Source of the DNA: Oscarella lobularis
Taxonomy: Eukaryota > Porifera > Homoscleromorpha > Homosclerophorida > Oscarellidae
Assembly: GCF_947507565.1 (NCBI RefSeq)
Contig: NC_089178.1
Location: 620,001-684,000 of the forward strand
Direction: 5' to 3'
Length of the DNA: 64,000 nucleotides
Positions 21,606-35,336 of the stretch are shown piece by piece (positions within the stretch are counted from its first letter, which is position 1; every line of letters begins with the position of its first letter). The position numbers and the translations under genes were made by a program. The notes beneath the pieces were generated by a model. It saw only the letters and a list, made by a program, of their open reading frames with translations. It searched no databases and had not been told where the DNA came from.

Positions 21606-24600
21606 TCATTTTGGTGGGTTGAATATGACGTTGGGTAGGCCATAGATTATTGGGTTCATTGTCTTACTGGTGATTTGCGTCGTTTCCTCGGGGGGATTCT
21701 GGTTAGGCTCTTCTTCGGTGCTGTTTGGCTTTGGCTCTGGTTTTCCGTACTTGAAGTGTTGAATGGCCTGGCCTATGGTGTCATTTTCAGACACCAATGC
21801 TAAGCACAGAGACAGTTTGCTTGTCAGTTGCGAAATTTTCGCTTGGGGTACCTTTGAGCAACTCCCTAATCAGTTTGGAGTTCGTTTCAGCAGTCGTTGC
21901 CCATTGATTCACAACGACAGACTTCACTCCTGCCAATGAGAGCAACAGGGCTGTTTCCGTGGAATTTTCTAGAGCCCGAAACATGGGACTAGAAAGAAAG
22001 AAGAAGATAGAACATTAACAAATTGCTGCTGTCCCCTTGGACCTCTTATTAGCATCCAGTTTGGACTGCTTGAGATACGTTTGGTTCGTCTGCGCCCTAT
22101 CAGCCAATACTATTGCACGACATGCTAAGAAGGATTGCTCATATCAACAGAATAAATAGCAGAGAAAATGTCTACCTGTCAAGTCTAACGAAGGTACATT
22201 GCAAGGCAGAAGATGAGCAAGAAAACGCTCCGATCCAAAGAAGAAAAATGAGGAAGACGCTTTCAGCATGTCAGTCCACTGACCATCGCTAATCAGACCA
22301 AACGATTACCGACCGATATCGACGAAAGAACGCTTTCTTACCTGAGGACTCCGTCTTGTCCAGTCCATCCAGACCACTTGGACGTAAGAGAACCGCTGTT
22401 TTTGACAGCGCTTTGAATTAGACCAGCCCAATCCTCGTCTTCCTTAGCTGAAGAGGATTACTATGAAAAAAGGACGATGGGTAAGGAGAAGAGTTGCTGG
22501 CCTTTTTCGTTGAATGCAGAGCACGGATCGAGAACGTCTAAAAAACGAATTTTCTGACACGCAAGAGAGCCGAATTGGCAAAAACTCACATTTGACACGA
22601 GCAAGATCAACAGGAACGGTGTCTGGAACATCTGGCTTTACATTGCCCTATATATAAGCGATGACAACAATAGATATCATTGCAGCAAAGCCGCAGATAT
22701 AAAAGTCACCTTTTGCTCCTTTCCTTTATCCTTTCCTATATTTGCCGGCGTCTTTGGCGTCGCTGCTACTTTTTTGCCAGCTTTCTTTCCAGGCGAGGTA
22801 CCAGACGAGTCCCCTATATAAAAACAGACGTATTCACACGCAATCTTGCTCTCTGATCGATTCGTACCGTCGGTCGCCGCACAGAACCTGTGATGAAACA
22901 TTTGTAATGACACATCCCTGGCGAGTCCCTTTTCTCGACAGCATTTTAGCCAATCCAACGACTCGAGCGGAAGCTTCAAAAGCCATTCGTCAACCAAAAG
23001 AACGACAGCGGTTGCTTCTTCCAAACTACAGCAGACCAACTGCTACTGGTATAATAAAGATATTATGTCCAATAAATACCAATCTTGAATGGGAAGTTGA
23101 CTCGTCAATGGTCCCAAATAATCGTTCATTGCCTTTATGCAAGCACCAAAGCGCTCCTAAAGAATCTGTTTTCCCAAAGACTTCACAATACCAACGGTCT
23201 TCTCACTTCTATTCGTTCCTCCTCTTCCTCAACAAGCTCAATTCGACTTGTCACTGCCGACTGGCCTTGGTCTCCAAGCGATGGGCTCGCGCGAAAATCG
23301 GACTCGGTTTGATGCTGCAGGCGCGCTTGACGATAGAGAAAATTCAAGCGAAGGAGATACTGAGCCCAATCGTCACGATTCTCGGCGATGTCGTCCACGA
23401 GACCCATTAATAACGACGAATCGGTCTCGACGCAGGCAACAGAAGGCTCTGCCACAGAAAAAAATGTAGCAAAATAAAACTGTGACGTGAGTATTAGATA
23501 CTCGAGTCAGATGGACGAGTGATTGAACCGTAAATATATTTTCTAGACCATATGATAGTTAGTCCAAGCCAGACGAATGAATCCTTTTACTAGCTTACCT
23601 GTCGGGAGAATGTTGGAGTGTTACAAAACAGATTCCTGTTGAAAGGCCTGCCATTAGCTGGTGGTAATTCCGCTGAAGTTGAAGTCGCCGGTAAGCCTGG
23701 TAGAAAGATTGTCAGAAGCCGTGCTAACGTTGCTGTTCTATCTCTCGTTTGCCTCTTTCGGTTCTAAAGCATGCGTGTTCGCTTCGAACAAGGACGACGG
23801 ATTATCCGTTGCGATGTAACGACGCTGGTGCATCAGGCCAGCAAGTTGGGAATAGAGTGGATTGCTGAGTGCTGTCATCAGCAGGGACTTCATCCACAGG
23901 GAAGCACGGCAGCTCTGCGTAGGATATTAACATTACAAATTTCAACCCCCACGCTAAATGATCACCTGAAATAGCGAAAGAAAAAGAGCCGTCTGAAGTG
24001 GATCCCTTCTTCCGTAGCATTGAACGAGGTAGAGAGAGCCATCCCCAGCAGTTTCCTACGAAAAAGACAAGGCTCACTGCAAGATCTCTTTTAGTGGAGT
24101 TTAATTGAAACTGCCTGTTTAATCATCTAAGAGTCTTACGCACCAGATCGCCGGTTTGAATTGCTTGATAGATGCTCTGAGTGAGAATCTCGATGCCTTG
24201 GCTGAGATATCTCAAAGCAGATGATTCCGCCTTAAAATAAATGCACAGTAAGTGCACGCGTGTACGGCAATGAATTTCCTTTTACTTACATCTATCGTCT
24301 CTGTTTTTTCGCCTTCATTACTGCACCCTGTCCCTTCGTCGTCCTCTTCTTCACTGTCGCCAACCGTCTCATTTTCGTCTGACGTTTTGTTCGCCTCCGT
24401 CTCCACTTCTTCAATTTCTTCTTCTCTTTCTTCTACGATCGTCCAAGGAGAGCTGCTGGTTATGTTGGACAGGTCGCCCATTAGACAGAGACACTGCCCG
24501 AGCCTTATACCAATCTGAGTCAAAATCAATTCATAAACAACCAAGTATCGCTTCTTGTGCTGCTGTGTCTCGCCTTCGCTTGAAGACGGGGCCATCGCCC

Positions 24601-27600
24601 GCAACCGCTAAGAGCGGCAGAAAGTAATGCCACGGCATGACTGCCAGAAAACCTACAGACACGAATTCAAAATCGCTCGGTTATACGCTCATAGCAACCT
24701 ACTGGGCTAATCGTTCCCACGTTTCTTCTGATTCAGTCAACTGAGGAGTTGCTACGGTGTATTCGTCGACAAGCTGAATTGTTAATTACTCATTTATTCG
24801 ATCGACAACGAAGAGAGTTCGTACCTTTTGCATAGAACTCGTCTGCTTGTCTATTAGCCACTTCTCCCGTCGTCTCCGACCGTCCTCATCCATAATCAAC
24901 CACAGGCCATCTCCAACGTCGATTATGGTTTCAACGAGCGTCAAATCCGCCGGCAAGGTAATGCCCTTCAGCTACACGAACGAAACACACGTGCATGGCG
25001 AAAGAAGCAATTAATGTAGCCAACCTCGGTGCGGTCCACCATTGATCCAACCGTTTGAGCCCATTCTTCTGCAGATCTCCTCGCTTCCTCCATCACAGAG
25101 TGAGCCTGAAAGTAAAATTTCTAAGGTTTTCTCATTAGATCAGCATTCTCTTTACTTCTGCTAGGCGCTGACGTCGTTGATTGACGTCGCTCGTTTCTTC
25201 CGCCACAACTCTAATAGGGAAGTCAAATCATTTTGTTCACATCACGCATATGTCGCTAATGACCTCAGTGCCAAACAATGTTTCTTCATTACTTTGACGG
25301 CATCGATCGTCCGCTCCAACTTGAGCAATTCCTCCCAGCTCTCTTTGTAGTACTAAAGCGGCGAGAAGGACCCAAGTAACGTAACCCATCTCTTCTTCGT
25401 CCGCAGTTGAGATACCATTAGTGCTACTTCAAGATCGCGTTTCTTTCTCGGTCGTCGTCGCAACTGTCCCAAGTCGGCGAGAAGCGATTGAAACTGAATT
25501 TCAGCAAGCCTTGTAAAAGAAAGAAACATTAATATAATATAATTCACGCGTCGTCAACTCAGACGACCTACCTCGCCTGCAACGTTGCCCAGACGAATGA
25601 ACACTCGGCGCCCATTGCCGGCTTGTCTCGCGCCAGCTCGCGAAACACCTTGATGGCGTCAATCAGAACGAGTCGAGCTTGACCGCGACGAGTCGGATCG
25701 GCTTGCATAACGTCGACGAATGTGAGAAGAACTTTCACGTGCACGTAGGGATCGGCACGGCATTTCTGAGACATCAATAAGAAAAGAATTTGATTGCGCG
25801 CAGCTCAGGTCTCTGGAGCGTTACCTGAGCCTCTGTGGCGAGAGCTACAGCAACTGTCGTTTGTCCCTCGAGCAAAGCCAGACGAGACAGACCACACAGG
25901 CACTGAGTCAAAGTAGGGGAGTCTTTGTACGCCTAACGGAGAACGGAAACTCGGCGATCTTCTCTCTTAACTCTGAAATGACTCTACCCTTGCTAGTTTC
26001 TCACAAAGAACGTATCTGCCTCTCGCCAGCTGATAACGACCCTTTATAGAAAAACAAAGTTTACTTTTAGAATCAGTTAATCCTATTATTGATTTGCCTG
26101 TTGCAAGAGTATGTCCGCTTGGTCAGCCCAGATCATTCGTAACTCCAGCTGGCCCAGTACGGGAACGACCAAAAGCTCGTCACCATCTTCTTCGGAGCGT
26201 TTGCTCAAATTTTCCTCCTCTTTCTCTTGCTCGTCGCCTCTCCGCCGTCGCTCTTCGATTGCAGCAAGACGCTTTTTGTCGTGCATAATTTCGACGCTTC
26301 CCAAAGCGCTACAAATTTATTCTCGGCCGTAGAAAACGAGACAGAGACAGCGGCTTACTCGAGCCGTTCTTCGAGACTGACAGCTCCCCGAAAGGCCTGC
26401 TCGTGCTGACGCATGGCATCAGTTAGCCCCAAACAGCGGCAACACTCAATCAGTCTAATGAAGAGCATGCTATGAGAGAAGAATCTATTTTCTACAATTT
26501 ACCTCAATTCGGCTAAATCGACGACAGCTGGCGATTCCAAAATGTCCTGCGCTAAGAGACGATAAAGACACAAGACGGGAAGAGCTAGGAAATGAAGAGA
26601 TTGGTCCATCAATTCAGACACCAACGTTGTCATATAGAACGCCTCTAAAACCTAAACAAAAACGTTGAAACTAGAGACGTTGCAGGTGCTTGAGAACGGC
26701 TACCGCTTGAGTAACGCTGTTTTTATTAAATGCCGCGGGACGCAGCTCTTTTCGTAGTCTCTCTCGCACTTCCGACGGCACTTGGAAAGAAGCCCACTGA
26801 GTAACAGTAGAAGGCAGATGAAACGACGATTTGCTAATATCGCCAGCCGCGACGGTGCTTTTTCGTTTTACGGCTTTACTCTGCAAGAAGATGAAATGAA
26901 TTTATACGAAAGGCCAACGACAGCTGTATAATAATAACCTTTCGCCCTTTTTTGTCTTCCGCTTCCTCTCGTGAACCATTCTCGGCAATTCCTGCTGAAC
27001 TCAGGACTTCTTCTTGGAGCTAAACGAAAATATATTTGTGTATCGTCTCGCACAAGGTTTTGAGGAAACCTTCCAGATTTGACGATAGCATTTGGTTGCT
27101 TCTACTAGGTAGCCTAAGTACTGCCCCGTCCTACTCTCCGTCATTCGAGCCAACATAACGTCAACTTTAGCCAGCAACAATAATCTCTTGCACTCGCATC
27201 TTTTGTCAGAAGGCTCTACGGCAGATTCTTCAGAAAGAATCATCGCAGCTTTTTCCAACTATATGCCCACTGTAGAAGAACGGCTATCTTTGAACAAAGA
27301 TGCTCTTACCTGTGCGGAGGCGTCCCTTCGAGACAATCCATTGTTGTATAACCAGCATCCAAAATCGATCAGCCAATCAACTTTCAACCACTTGTTTTTT
27401 GTGAGTCCTATAGCGTTTCGGTGGGCATTGAATTGTTCGGCCAGGCTCACGTTGTTGACCGCCACATCGTGCCACAAAGTCGCTTGATCTTCTTCGTCTT
27501 CATCCTAGTATGTAGTACCGTATTAGAGATAAGAAGGTAATAAAGGAATAGTATTTTCTCAAATACTCACGAGAAAGCGCTGGAGATCGCCAATAACAGA

Positions 27601-30600
27601 TTTTCCAAGTTTGTTCTTAAAAAGAAGCCGATACTTGGCCAAAATCCTGCAACAAGACCAAAACGCTCATTACCAAAAAGAAAACAGACATTCGCCAAAT
27701 CGTTACCAAAACGAAGACTTGGGCATAATCCAAATGGCATCATCAACAGCTTTTAGACCTTCGGCCCATTCGCTCTATTTACAGAAAAGATTTTAGCGAG
27801 AAAGAAATGTTTCGTCTCTCTATCGCGCCTTATCAGCGTAAGACATGAAGACGATGCTATACAGCCAAATTCGAATTTCCATATCTTCGTGAGTCCCAAA
27901 CTAAAGAACAAATAAAATGAGAGAAATCTAGTCAAACTCGCTCTCTTTTCTCACGTCTTCCTTTTTTCTTCCCGTAACGTCAGCTATCATGCGCAGCAGT
28001 TCCGACACCTGTTTCCTCATCAGTTCCCTTTCAAGCGGCTCTCCGACGACAGGCTGACACGTGTTCCACACGTGTCTAGCCGTCGTCATTAGTAAATCGT
28101 AACTCCTTGCTTCGCGTGCATGCCTAAGAGAGAGTCCGTCGCGCAAATCGACGACATACGATAACGTTTTCGTTGACCTTGCACTGACTAGAAATGAGTC
28201 CAATGCCATTCGCCTCTGCTTCACGCCGTCGCTTTCCAGATGAACCGCCAGCTGGCCTTGAATTTGAGCCGCTTGGCACAGGAGTTCGTGTTTGATCAAT
28301 AATTGATTTCTAGGAGAGAAAGATATAAAAAAATTAAACGACTGTGTGCAGAGGACTGCGACGCACTGTTTCAATTGCTGATCGTCAGTCTGCAACTTGA
28401 TTTTCGCTGCGGAAAACAATAGCGCTTTCGTGCAACACTCGTCGCCCTGCAGTTGTCACACCGTGGTCACACTATATTGGAACTTGAACGAAGAGCGTTT
28501 ATCTTAGACTTACGACAGCGTAGTTCTCGTCTCGAAGGCAGTAGCCAGCTAGACGCGTGTAGAGTTGCAAGGCGACGAGAGGATCTTCCCAATCGCAGGC
28601 TTCGATTGCACCAAAGGCCTTGTGTCAAAAAATAAATAATTGAAACAACAGAAAAAGGCCGTACGTCCGGTATTGTCATCGTCTCGTTGGAGTCATTCGT
28701 CTTGCACGCTATTCTCTCTACGGCGATCGCAGCGCAAAGCTGATGAAACTGGGGATCGGTCTAAAACGAGAAATGAGCCAAAATCCAAAATTCCTTTCCT
28801 CGCGCACCTCTTGTAGTCCAAAATTGCTCGTCGATTGGGATACGATCTGCTGCATGGATACTTTCAGTTGAACCCAAGCAGCAGCCAACGTACTCCTGAC
28901 TCGCAGAGGAACTCCTTTGCCGGCGCAGACTCCTTGCACGTACTCGACGATCTAATGAGATGACGTCTCTCTCTCTCTCTCTCTCGCAGTGACACAAAAC
29001 GCGCGAGCGGTACTTACTTCATAAGCGGTTTTCTTGTCATTTCCACGTTCCTTCGAGTCGGTCGTCGTCTCATCGGCTCGCTCTGTCGACGACTCGCGAG
29101 ACTCCTGCTTCTTCGACGTCTTATCCGACCACTTCTTGATCGCTAGGTGAGCCAGTACAACATTAGCCATACCCTCAGATTTTCGAGAAGCGTCTAAACG
29201 TGCGGTTGCACAGCACGACAAGTCTACTGCACTGTATACTGCGTACTTCCTGACGTCGCTTGCTGCTGCTGCTGCTGTTTCGTTGCACTGACGCCTTCTG
29301 CGAATGTCGTCGTCATTTCGCAAAGCAACGAATAATCCCTAGAAACCTTGCTACTCCACAAGATTCTTTCCTTCTTCTCGTCTCTCCCTTACTTGTTTTC
29401 TTTGAATCCGCCGGCTGATTTGTATGCCATTATGAGTGGAGCAAAAAGCGGAGCTAGGTCGGCTTGTCGCGTCTTCGCCATGTGCGACGTCGCGTTGAAT
29501 AGAAAGACCATGGTGCGATAGATGAGCCACGGCTCTTGGAGATCCGATCCGAGTTTCGCCGCTCGATGACAATTCTCGATCACTTCTTTACAAAGCTCGC
29601 CAATCCACTTACTGGAGGAGAAAAAGGAATAAACGTCAAATGTACATACTGTACATATATGGTAACACACTGACCAGTAGTCAAGCCAAACTTGATCGAC
29701 ATCTTTCACGGCGTCGACGTCCTGTTGCGTACTGTCTAGACGCGGTTCGGACAAAAACTTCAACCCCTTCGAATTCAGCAGAACAACCAAGTTCTAATCA
29801 TAACAACCTCAATAATAAAAGAAACCCCATTCGGAATCCACACACACAGTACCTCGGCATAAAGAAGATGGGCTTCGGCAAGCGACCTCACAATCGTTTG
29901 AACGACGTTCCTTCCCAGTCCGCCTTCTTGAGCCGAACTCGTGGCCTTCGCCAACGTCGCGACCACCTTCTCAACCCTATTCACAGAACGCGTGTGACCG
30001 CGTCTTTTCTTGGCCATCGACGACGACGACGATCCCGTCATCTGTAGACGCGATCGCGAACCGCCCAGAGATCGAGTCGACGACTGAAGACCGATTGACG
30101 ACGACGATCCTTTTAGACTCGTTTTGCTGCCGTCCGCCTTCGCGTCGCCGGCGGACGAAAGTTGCCATCGATTGTCGTCGTACGAAACGCAAAATCGGGC
30201 GGCGGATCGAGCGACGTCCCATATTTTCTGCCTCCGCGCCAATTTGGCTAAATCAGCCCAGAGGAGAACTCTGTACGAGTACGAGAAAAGAAGTGTTTCG
30301 CTCTATTATATAGGATATTGATTGGCCTACCTCTTCACGTCCTCCTCCGTGGAAACCGACTGAACGTGTTCGCGCGTCTTTCTCGTTGCCAGTTCGTAGC
30401 GTTTTACGTCCTCCTGCAATTTTTGAGCCAACGGAATAAGAGGTTCGTTCTTTTTGCTCTTCGCATTTCCCTTGCCGCCTCCGGCACTCCTTCGCTCGTC
30501 CAAATCATCGTCGAGAGTCCAAGTGAACTCTCGCGGTGCAATGGCTTTTCCGGCGACGACCAAAATGTCGTGTACTTCGTCGTAAGTGTCGTCTCGACAT

Positions 30601-32825
30601 ATTCCCGGCACGGCTGAAATCTAGGAAAATGAATTCGAAAAATGCGTCTCTTCTACGCGTGAAAAGAACCTGTTCGACAATTCTTCTCGGATGAGCCAGA
30701 CTCTCACTCGACTGATCAGTCGTCGTCGTCGTCGTCGTTGTCGTCGCACTTCTCAAATGCAGTCGATCGATTGCGAGTGATAGTTCCTGAGAAAACGTCC
30801 TGCTAGAGTCGAATTTTTTCGCCTGCGCAGAGAAGCCATTCTCGCCGGATAAAAAAATAGAGTATAGAGGGCTCACCGCATACGCGCTGGCCAACGCCTC
30901 GTCGATTTTGTCCTCATCTTCCTTGCACTTGGCCAACTCAATGTGAACTTTACAGCGAAGATCATAGAGCATGCTAAGGAAAACGACGTCGCGAGGTCAA
31001 CAACTCTCACCCACCGCGCATAAGGTCGTACGACGCTACACCTGTTGATTTTCTCCAGAGCTTCGGCGACAAGCTGCAGAGGCTTCGTAACGAAGTGTCG
31101 CAAATTCGGCTGCAAAAGTGGCAGAGACATATTCCACACGAGACCGCAGCCAGCCTTAGCAAACAGTCAAACGTAAAAACAACTCGTCGCCCACCCCCCA
31201 TTTCTCTAATTCACCTGAATCATGGCCGGACTTTCCATTCTTATAGCAGATCGCAAAGCTTCGCAAGATCTCCCCAACGCCGCTCGTCTCTTCTGTGTAG
31301 TATAGAGAGATTATAAGAACGAGTGTACTGTATTGTATTCTGGGGTCAGAGACTTTTACGACGGCACTCGTCTGCTCTTCTGGACCGACTCCCATCTTTT
31401 TGACCATCATCACGCACTGCAGATGTTCGTTGCTTAGAACGGTCATGGGATTCTAGAGGAAGGCATATCGAGAAAACAGGTCACCCGTAAACGAGTTTTC
31501 TTGACCTTGAAACCCGGTGGCATTCGTCGTAGAATTTCGTCGGCTCGTTCCACAAGTCCTCTTTCCAAGCACAAGTGAGCTAATTTGACTAAAATCGATG
31601 CCCTAAGGAACCACGTGTGTGTCTATGTGTATTTCTTCTTATTCTTTTCTCTCACATTTGTTCCTCTGTCATCGGTGTTCTTTGAATTGTAGACTTTTTC
31701 GAAGGCTTCTTTTGTCCCCAAATGAGATTGAAAAGCTTTTCCATTTCTGTCGCGAAATCCTCGTCTCTTTGTCTACGTAGTCAATTAAAAGCGCAATCCA
31801 ACATTTCTCAAAGTAGGAGAATTCGCCTGACCCCTGAAGATTGACAAATTTGGCGAAGCAGTACAAATAGAGCGATTTCAAATCTCTCAGCAACGCTTTC
31901 AATTCGACTAGACCCTCTTGAACCTAAAGAAATTTAGATGCCCCACTCTTCTCATCAGTTCTTCACCTACCTGAATAGCAATGATATCCTCAAGTTTCTC
32001 CGGCACGCATTTCTCGCAAAACTTAAAACAAAGCGCCGCGCACTTGACGGCGGCATCTTTCATCTCGCCATCGTCAACGTAGCACTTCACCAGCTCACTA
32101 AGGCAATTCAGAAATCATCAAACTTTTTTAACTAAATGAAACGTGGCCCAAGAGCCTGACATCATCAACTCAGCTCGCCAAGCGTAGTCATTGTCGTCGA
32201 TGTCGTCGAGGGCGCCGACGACGACGGCCAAGTGGGAACACAAATGGCGTCGATATCCCTTGCGCAAAAATGCCCGACAGAGCTGCCAGGAGAGCACGGA
32301 CGCGTTGTACACCAAGAAATAGTGTCTAAATAAATGCTTTTTTTGATAATGTTTGTGCGGGTAGTCTTTATTTGAACCTTTCGGCGTTTTTTCCGAAGTC
32401 GATCGCCTTGCGAATCCATTCCGCGCACTTCTTCAGATTGATCTACGCGAGTCGGTGAAAGTGATGCGGCTGCCGAAGCGGGATCTCACCTGATCGTCGC
32501 AATTTTTCGGCTCTAGGAGTCGCGCTTGGCAAAAGTAGGCGCGAGCTAAGCACTGATTTTTCGCCGGGTCGCTCGAGAAATAGACGTCTAGTGTCGCTTG
32601 GGCGCTTCTCAAGTCGTTGTTCTAGTCAAGAGAGCGTCAAAAATGCAGACGCGAGCTTCGTGACGCTACTTTCAAGGCGATTTCGGCGCAAAAAGGTAGA
32701 GCGTCCGCGAATACGCCGTATCCGGCTCTGAACGTGTTTTGCAGTTGTTCTCTCAACTTCGAGTTGGTTATTTTCGCAAAGACATTCTCTTGCATTCGAT
32801 CTTCCAGCGATCGAAAGTCCGACAT
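21606..32825 (-). CDS. CFAP46: Cilia- and flagella-associated protein 46 (axonemal central apparatus), many exons
   Basis: The start is ATG 32825. Exon 1 reads MSDFRSLEDRMQENVF... ALPFCAEIALK; exon 2 (to about 32509) has NQCLARAYFCQARLLEPKN; a later exon (32118-32340 region) has YFLVYNASVLSWQLCRAF and YAWRAELMM. These closely follow the N-terminus of vertebrate CFAP46 (TTC40). The rest is a chain of short minus-strand exons coding for helical TPR-like protein, ending with ETALLLSLAGVKSVVVNQWA near 21930 and a stop at 21606-21608. CFAP46 is part of the C1d projection of the central pair and is needed for normal ciliary beating. I did not resolve every exon; that the far C-terminal part belongs to the same gene is inferred from continuity, strand and lack of another start. 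Its start lies about 155 bases beyond the MAN1B1 stop on the same strand. Confidence 0.85.
28966..28985. repeat. (CT)n microsatellite in a CFAP46 intron or exon edge
   Basis: About ten uninterrupted CT dinucleotides occur just before CGCAGTGACAC. No function is suggested. Confidence 0.9.
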
Positions 32826-32980
32826 GCCTTGTTGCCGTTGGAAACCGCACTACAGCGCGCGATACTCAAGCAGCCCGGATGTGCATTTACATTGGTGATC
32901 GATTTTTTAGATACAGTACCGTAAACGAAGAAATAATTTATGTCTTTCCAAAGTGATCTTACAAAATCATTTTACGTTGA

Positions 32981-35047
32981 TTAAGTCCCTTTCCAAATAG
33001 GAAAGGGGTGCGCTTCTGTGTTCAAAACGTACTTGTCCAACGAAATCACGTCAAAATCTTCTTCAAACAGTAAAAATAAATACTTGAGCGTTTCACCGAG
33101 AAAGAAACTCTCCATTTTGTCGCGCGCTCGAGTATCGGTGCTCATCACGTTATGTATAGACGTGTAGCCGTTCTCGACCTTTGTGTGCTTTTCGAAAGCC
33201 TGAAAAATCTTCCAGCCCCACTCCTGATATTTCGAATCGCGCGTCAATCGATAGAGAATGAACAGCGACTCGAGAGTCTCCGGTCTCAGCAAATTGTGTG
33301 CATCGGCGGGCTAGAAACAAAGCAAAATCAAATTCATTTTCTACCAGCGCTGGTTCATTCAGCGTACTTTGACTATTATGTCGCTGTGAGGACGACCGGT
33401 GTCAGTCTGCTGAAAATATGCTATCTCCGGGCTCAGCCCGGTCGGCATTCTCTCGTACATCTGGTAGCAAGTGTATGCAAGCTTTTCACCTAACTCCATG
33501 TACTCGGCATCGAGTCCATGGTGAGAAGCAAGAGCGAGGGTACCGGCCATAAAGCAGGTGAGATGATCCTGCACGAGAGAGAGGATAGTATTATTCCCAC
33601 TCCCACTCGTTTTTCCTTACCATTTTGGGGCTGAAATTTTTTCCTCGTAGCAGTTCTCCTATGTACAACAAGTCGTCCGGCTTCGACGTGCGAATCAGCT
33701 CCTTCTTCATTCCTTCAACGGAAGCAACAAACCAATCTTTGAATCTAATGTAACACAGAAAGATAAAATCGACAAAATAAATATGTGTTTTCTCACTTGG
33801 TCTCCTTTTTGCCTGATTGGAGCCACTGTTTGAGAAGATACTCGTAGTAACTGTCCCCGCGCGCACCAACAGTGATCGTAGCGCCCGATCGAAATTGTCC
33901 CGAGTTTGCATTCACGAATATCGGGACTAGATCGTGCGGACGAGGCAGCGCTTGAATCAAGTCAAGAACGCTATCAGCGGCTTTCTACAGAGCAAGCAAG
34001 AATTAAAACAATATGTGACCTAGTAGTTTATGATGTGCAATGTCTCTCACTTGATATTTGGGGTCACCGGTCATCCGGCTCAACTCCCGGAACTCCATTT
34101 GTATTGTCGTCACTTCCGACACACTGCTATCAGGGCCCCAACGCGGCGCGCGACCGACTCGCGTCTTGAGATTTACGTCAGAATAAGGAATCCCGGACGG
34201 ACTCGAAAAGCTCCCAAGAAGTCGCTCGCCGAGATCGGTGGCCTTCTCCTTGAACATGTCGTCCCCGGACAGATGGTAGGCGCTGATCAAGCCGCCGAGC
34301 ACTCGAATCGTCACTTCGAATAGATTCACGTCAGCGTCGTGATCAAAATTCAGTTCCTTTGCGACCCACTCTCTCGCAACGCCAAACTCGTCACGAAGAC
34401 CTGTAATATAAAACAAATAACATATTGGATCATCTCCTTTTTAGCCGGTATCTCTTGACCGGATTCAAAGATACCGGCCGGATTTTTGACTAACAAGGAA
34501 GTACAAGTTACAAGCGAACTTCCCCCTTACCCATAATCCACATTGTGTCGAGCGAATCTATGATCGTCAAGCCGAGATAAAACCATTCGCTGTACGATTT
34601 CGAGACGGGCTTCAACTCGTCGTGTCCCCACGCGTGACGCCTGTACGCCGACCAGGCGTGCCGAAAAGCGTCGACGACGGCGCGCTGACGCAAACGCGTC
34701 GTGGACGGCGCGTCGCTTTTCGGCGGACGTTGACGCGCGAGCGACGACGGCAGAAATCGCGTCGCCGTTCCATTGCGAAACCGTTTCTTCAGTAGATCGT
34801 TTTCGATTTGGACGGCGTCGATTCGTTTTTCGTAGTTGCGGTGTTCGAGAAGGGCGTCGATTCGTTTTTTGTAGTTGCGGTGTTCGAGAAGGGCGTCGAG
34901 CGGAGAGGACGTCCGGTCCGAGGCGATTGTTATCTTGCCGTTGCCGTGACGGGGATCGTTGCGGGCTAAGCCGATGACCAGAAGCATCGCTAGTACGAGA
35001 CATACGCTCATTGCGCTCTTTTGGAGTCGAGTGAGCTGGTTCCACAT
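32981..35047 (-). CDS. MAN1B1: ER mannosyl-oligosaccharide 1,2-alpha-mannosidase (GH47)
   Basis: The likely start is ATG 35047 ([16 protein letters not shown]), followed by a hydrophobic anchor ([13 protein letters not shown]), giving a type II membrane protein. GH47 landmarks follow: [55 protein letters not shown] (conserved RPE[TS] segment) and the C-terminal NTEAHPFPI, where the threonine is a calcium ligand in this family. The enzyme trims one mannose from Man9GlcNAc2 in the ER/Golgi and helps send misfolded glycoproteins to degradation. The stem carries a 14-residue tandem duplication ([14 protein letters not shown] / [14 protein letters not shown]), visible as a 42-bp repeat near 34815-34900. 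Several short introns interrupt the catalytic domain. Confidence 0.92.
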
Positions 35048-35336
35048 CTGTGAGTACAATGTATACGTTTTTTGAGTGGCCCGATGTCAATGGGGACCCC
35101 GTTCCCCGGGGACTCGACGCGTACCCTATTTATAGCGAATCGTCGTCGCTGCACTGGTCCTTGGGATCCGATGTCTATCGACACGCTACGATTCATAGCA
35201 TTGAGTTACGAGGACATGACGTCGTCGCCCTTTCGCTTCTAAGTAGTACACGTAGTCTATCAGACGTGCGTTACGCAACCCCCAGGGAAAGTTGCCCGGG
35301 GAACGAACTGATCGTAAATAAACAAGAACAAAAAAT

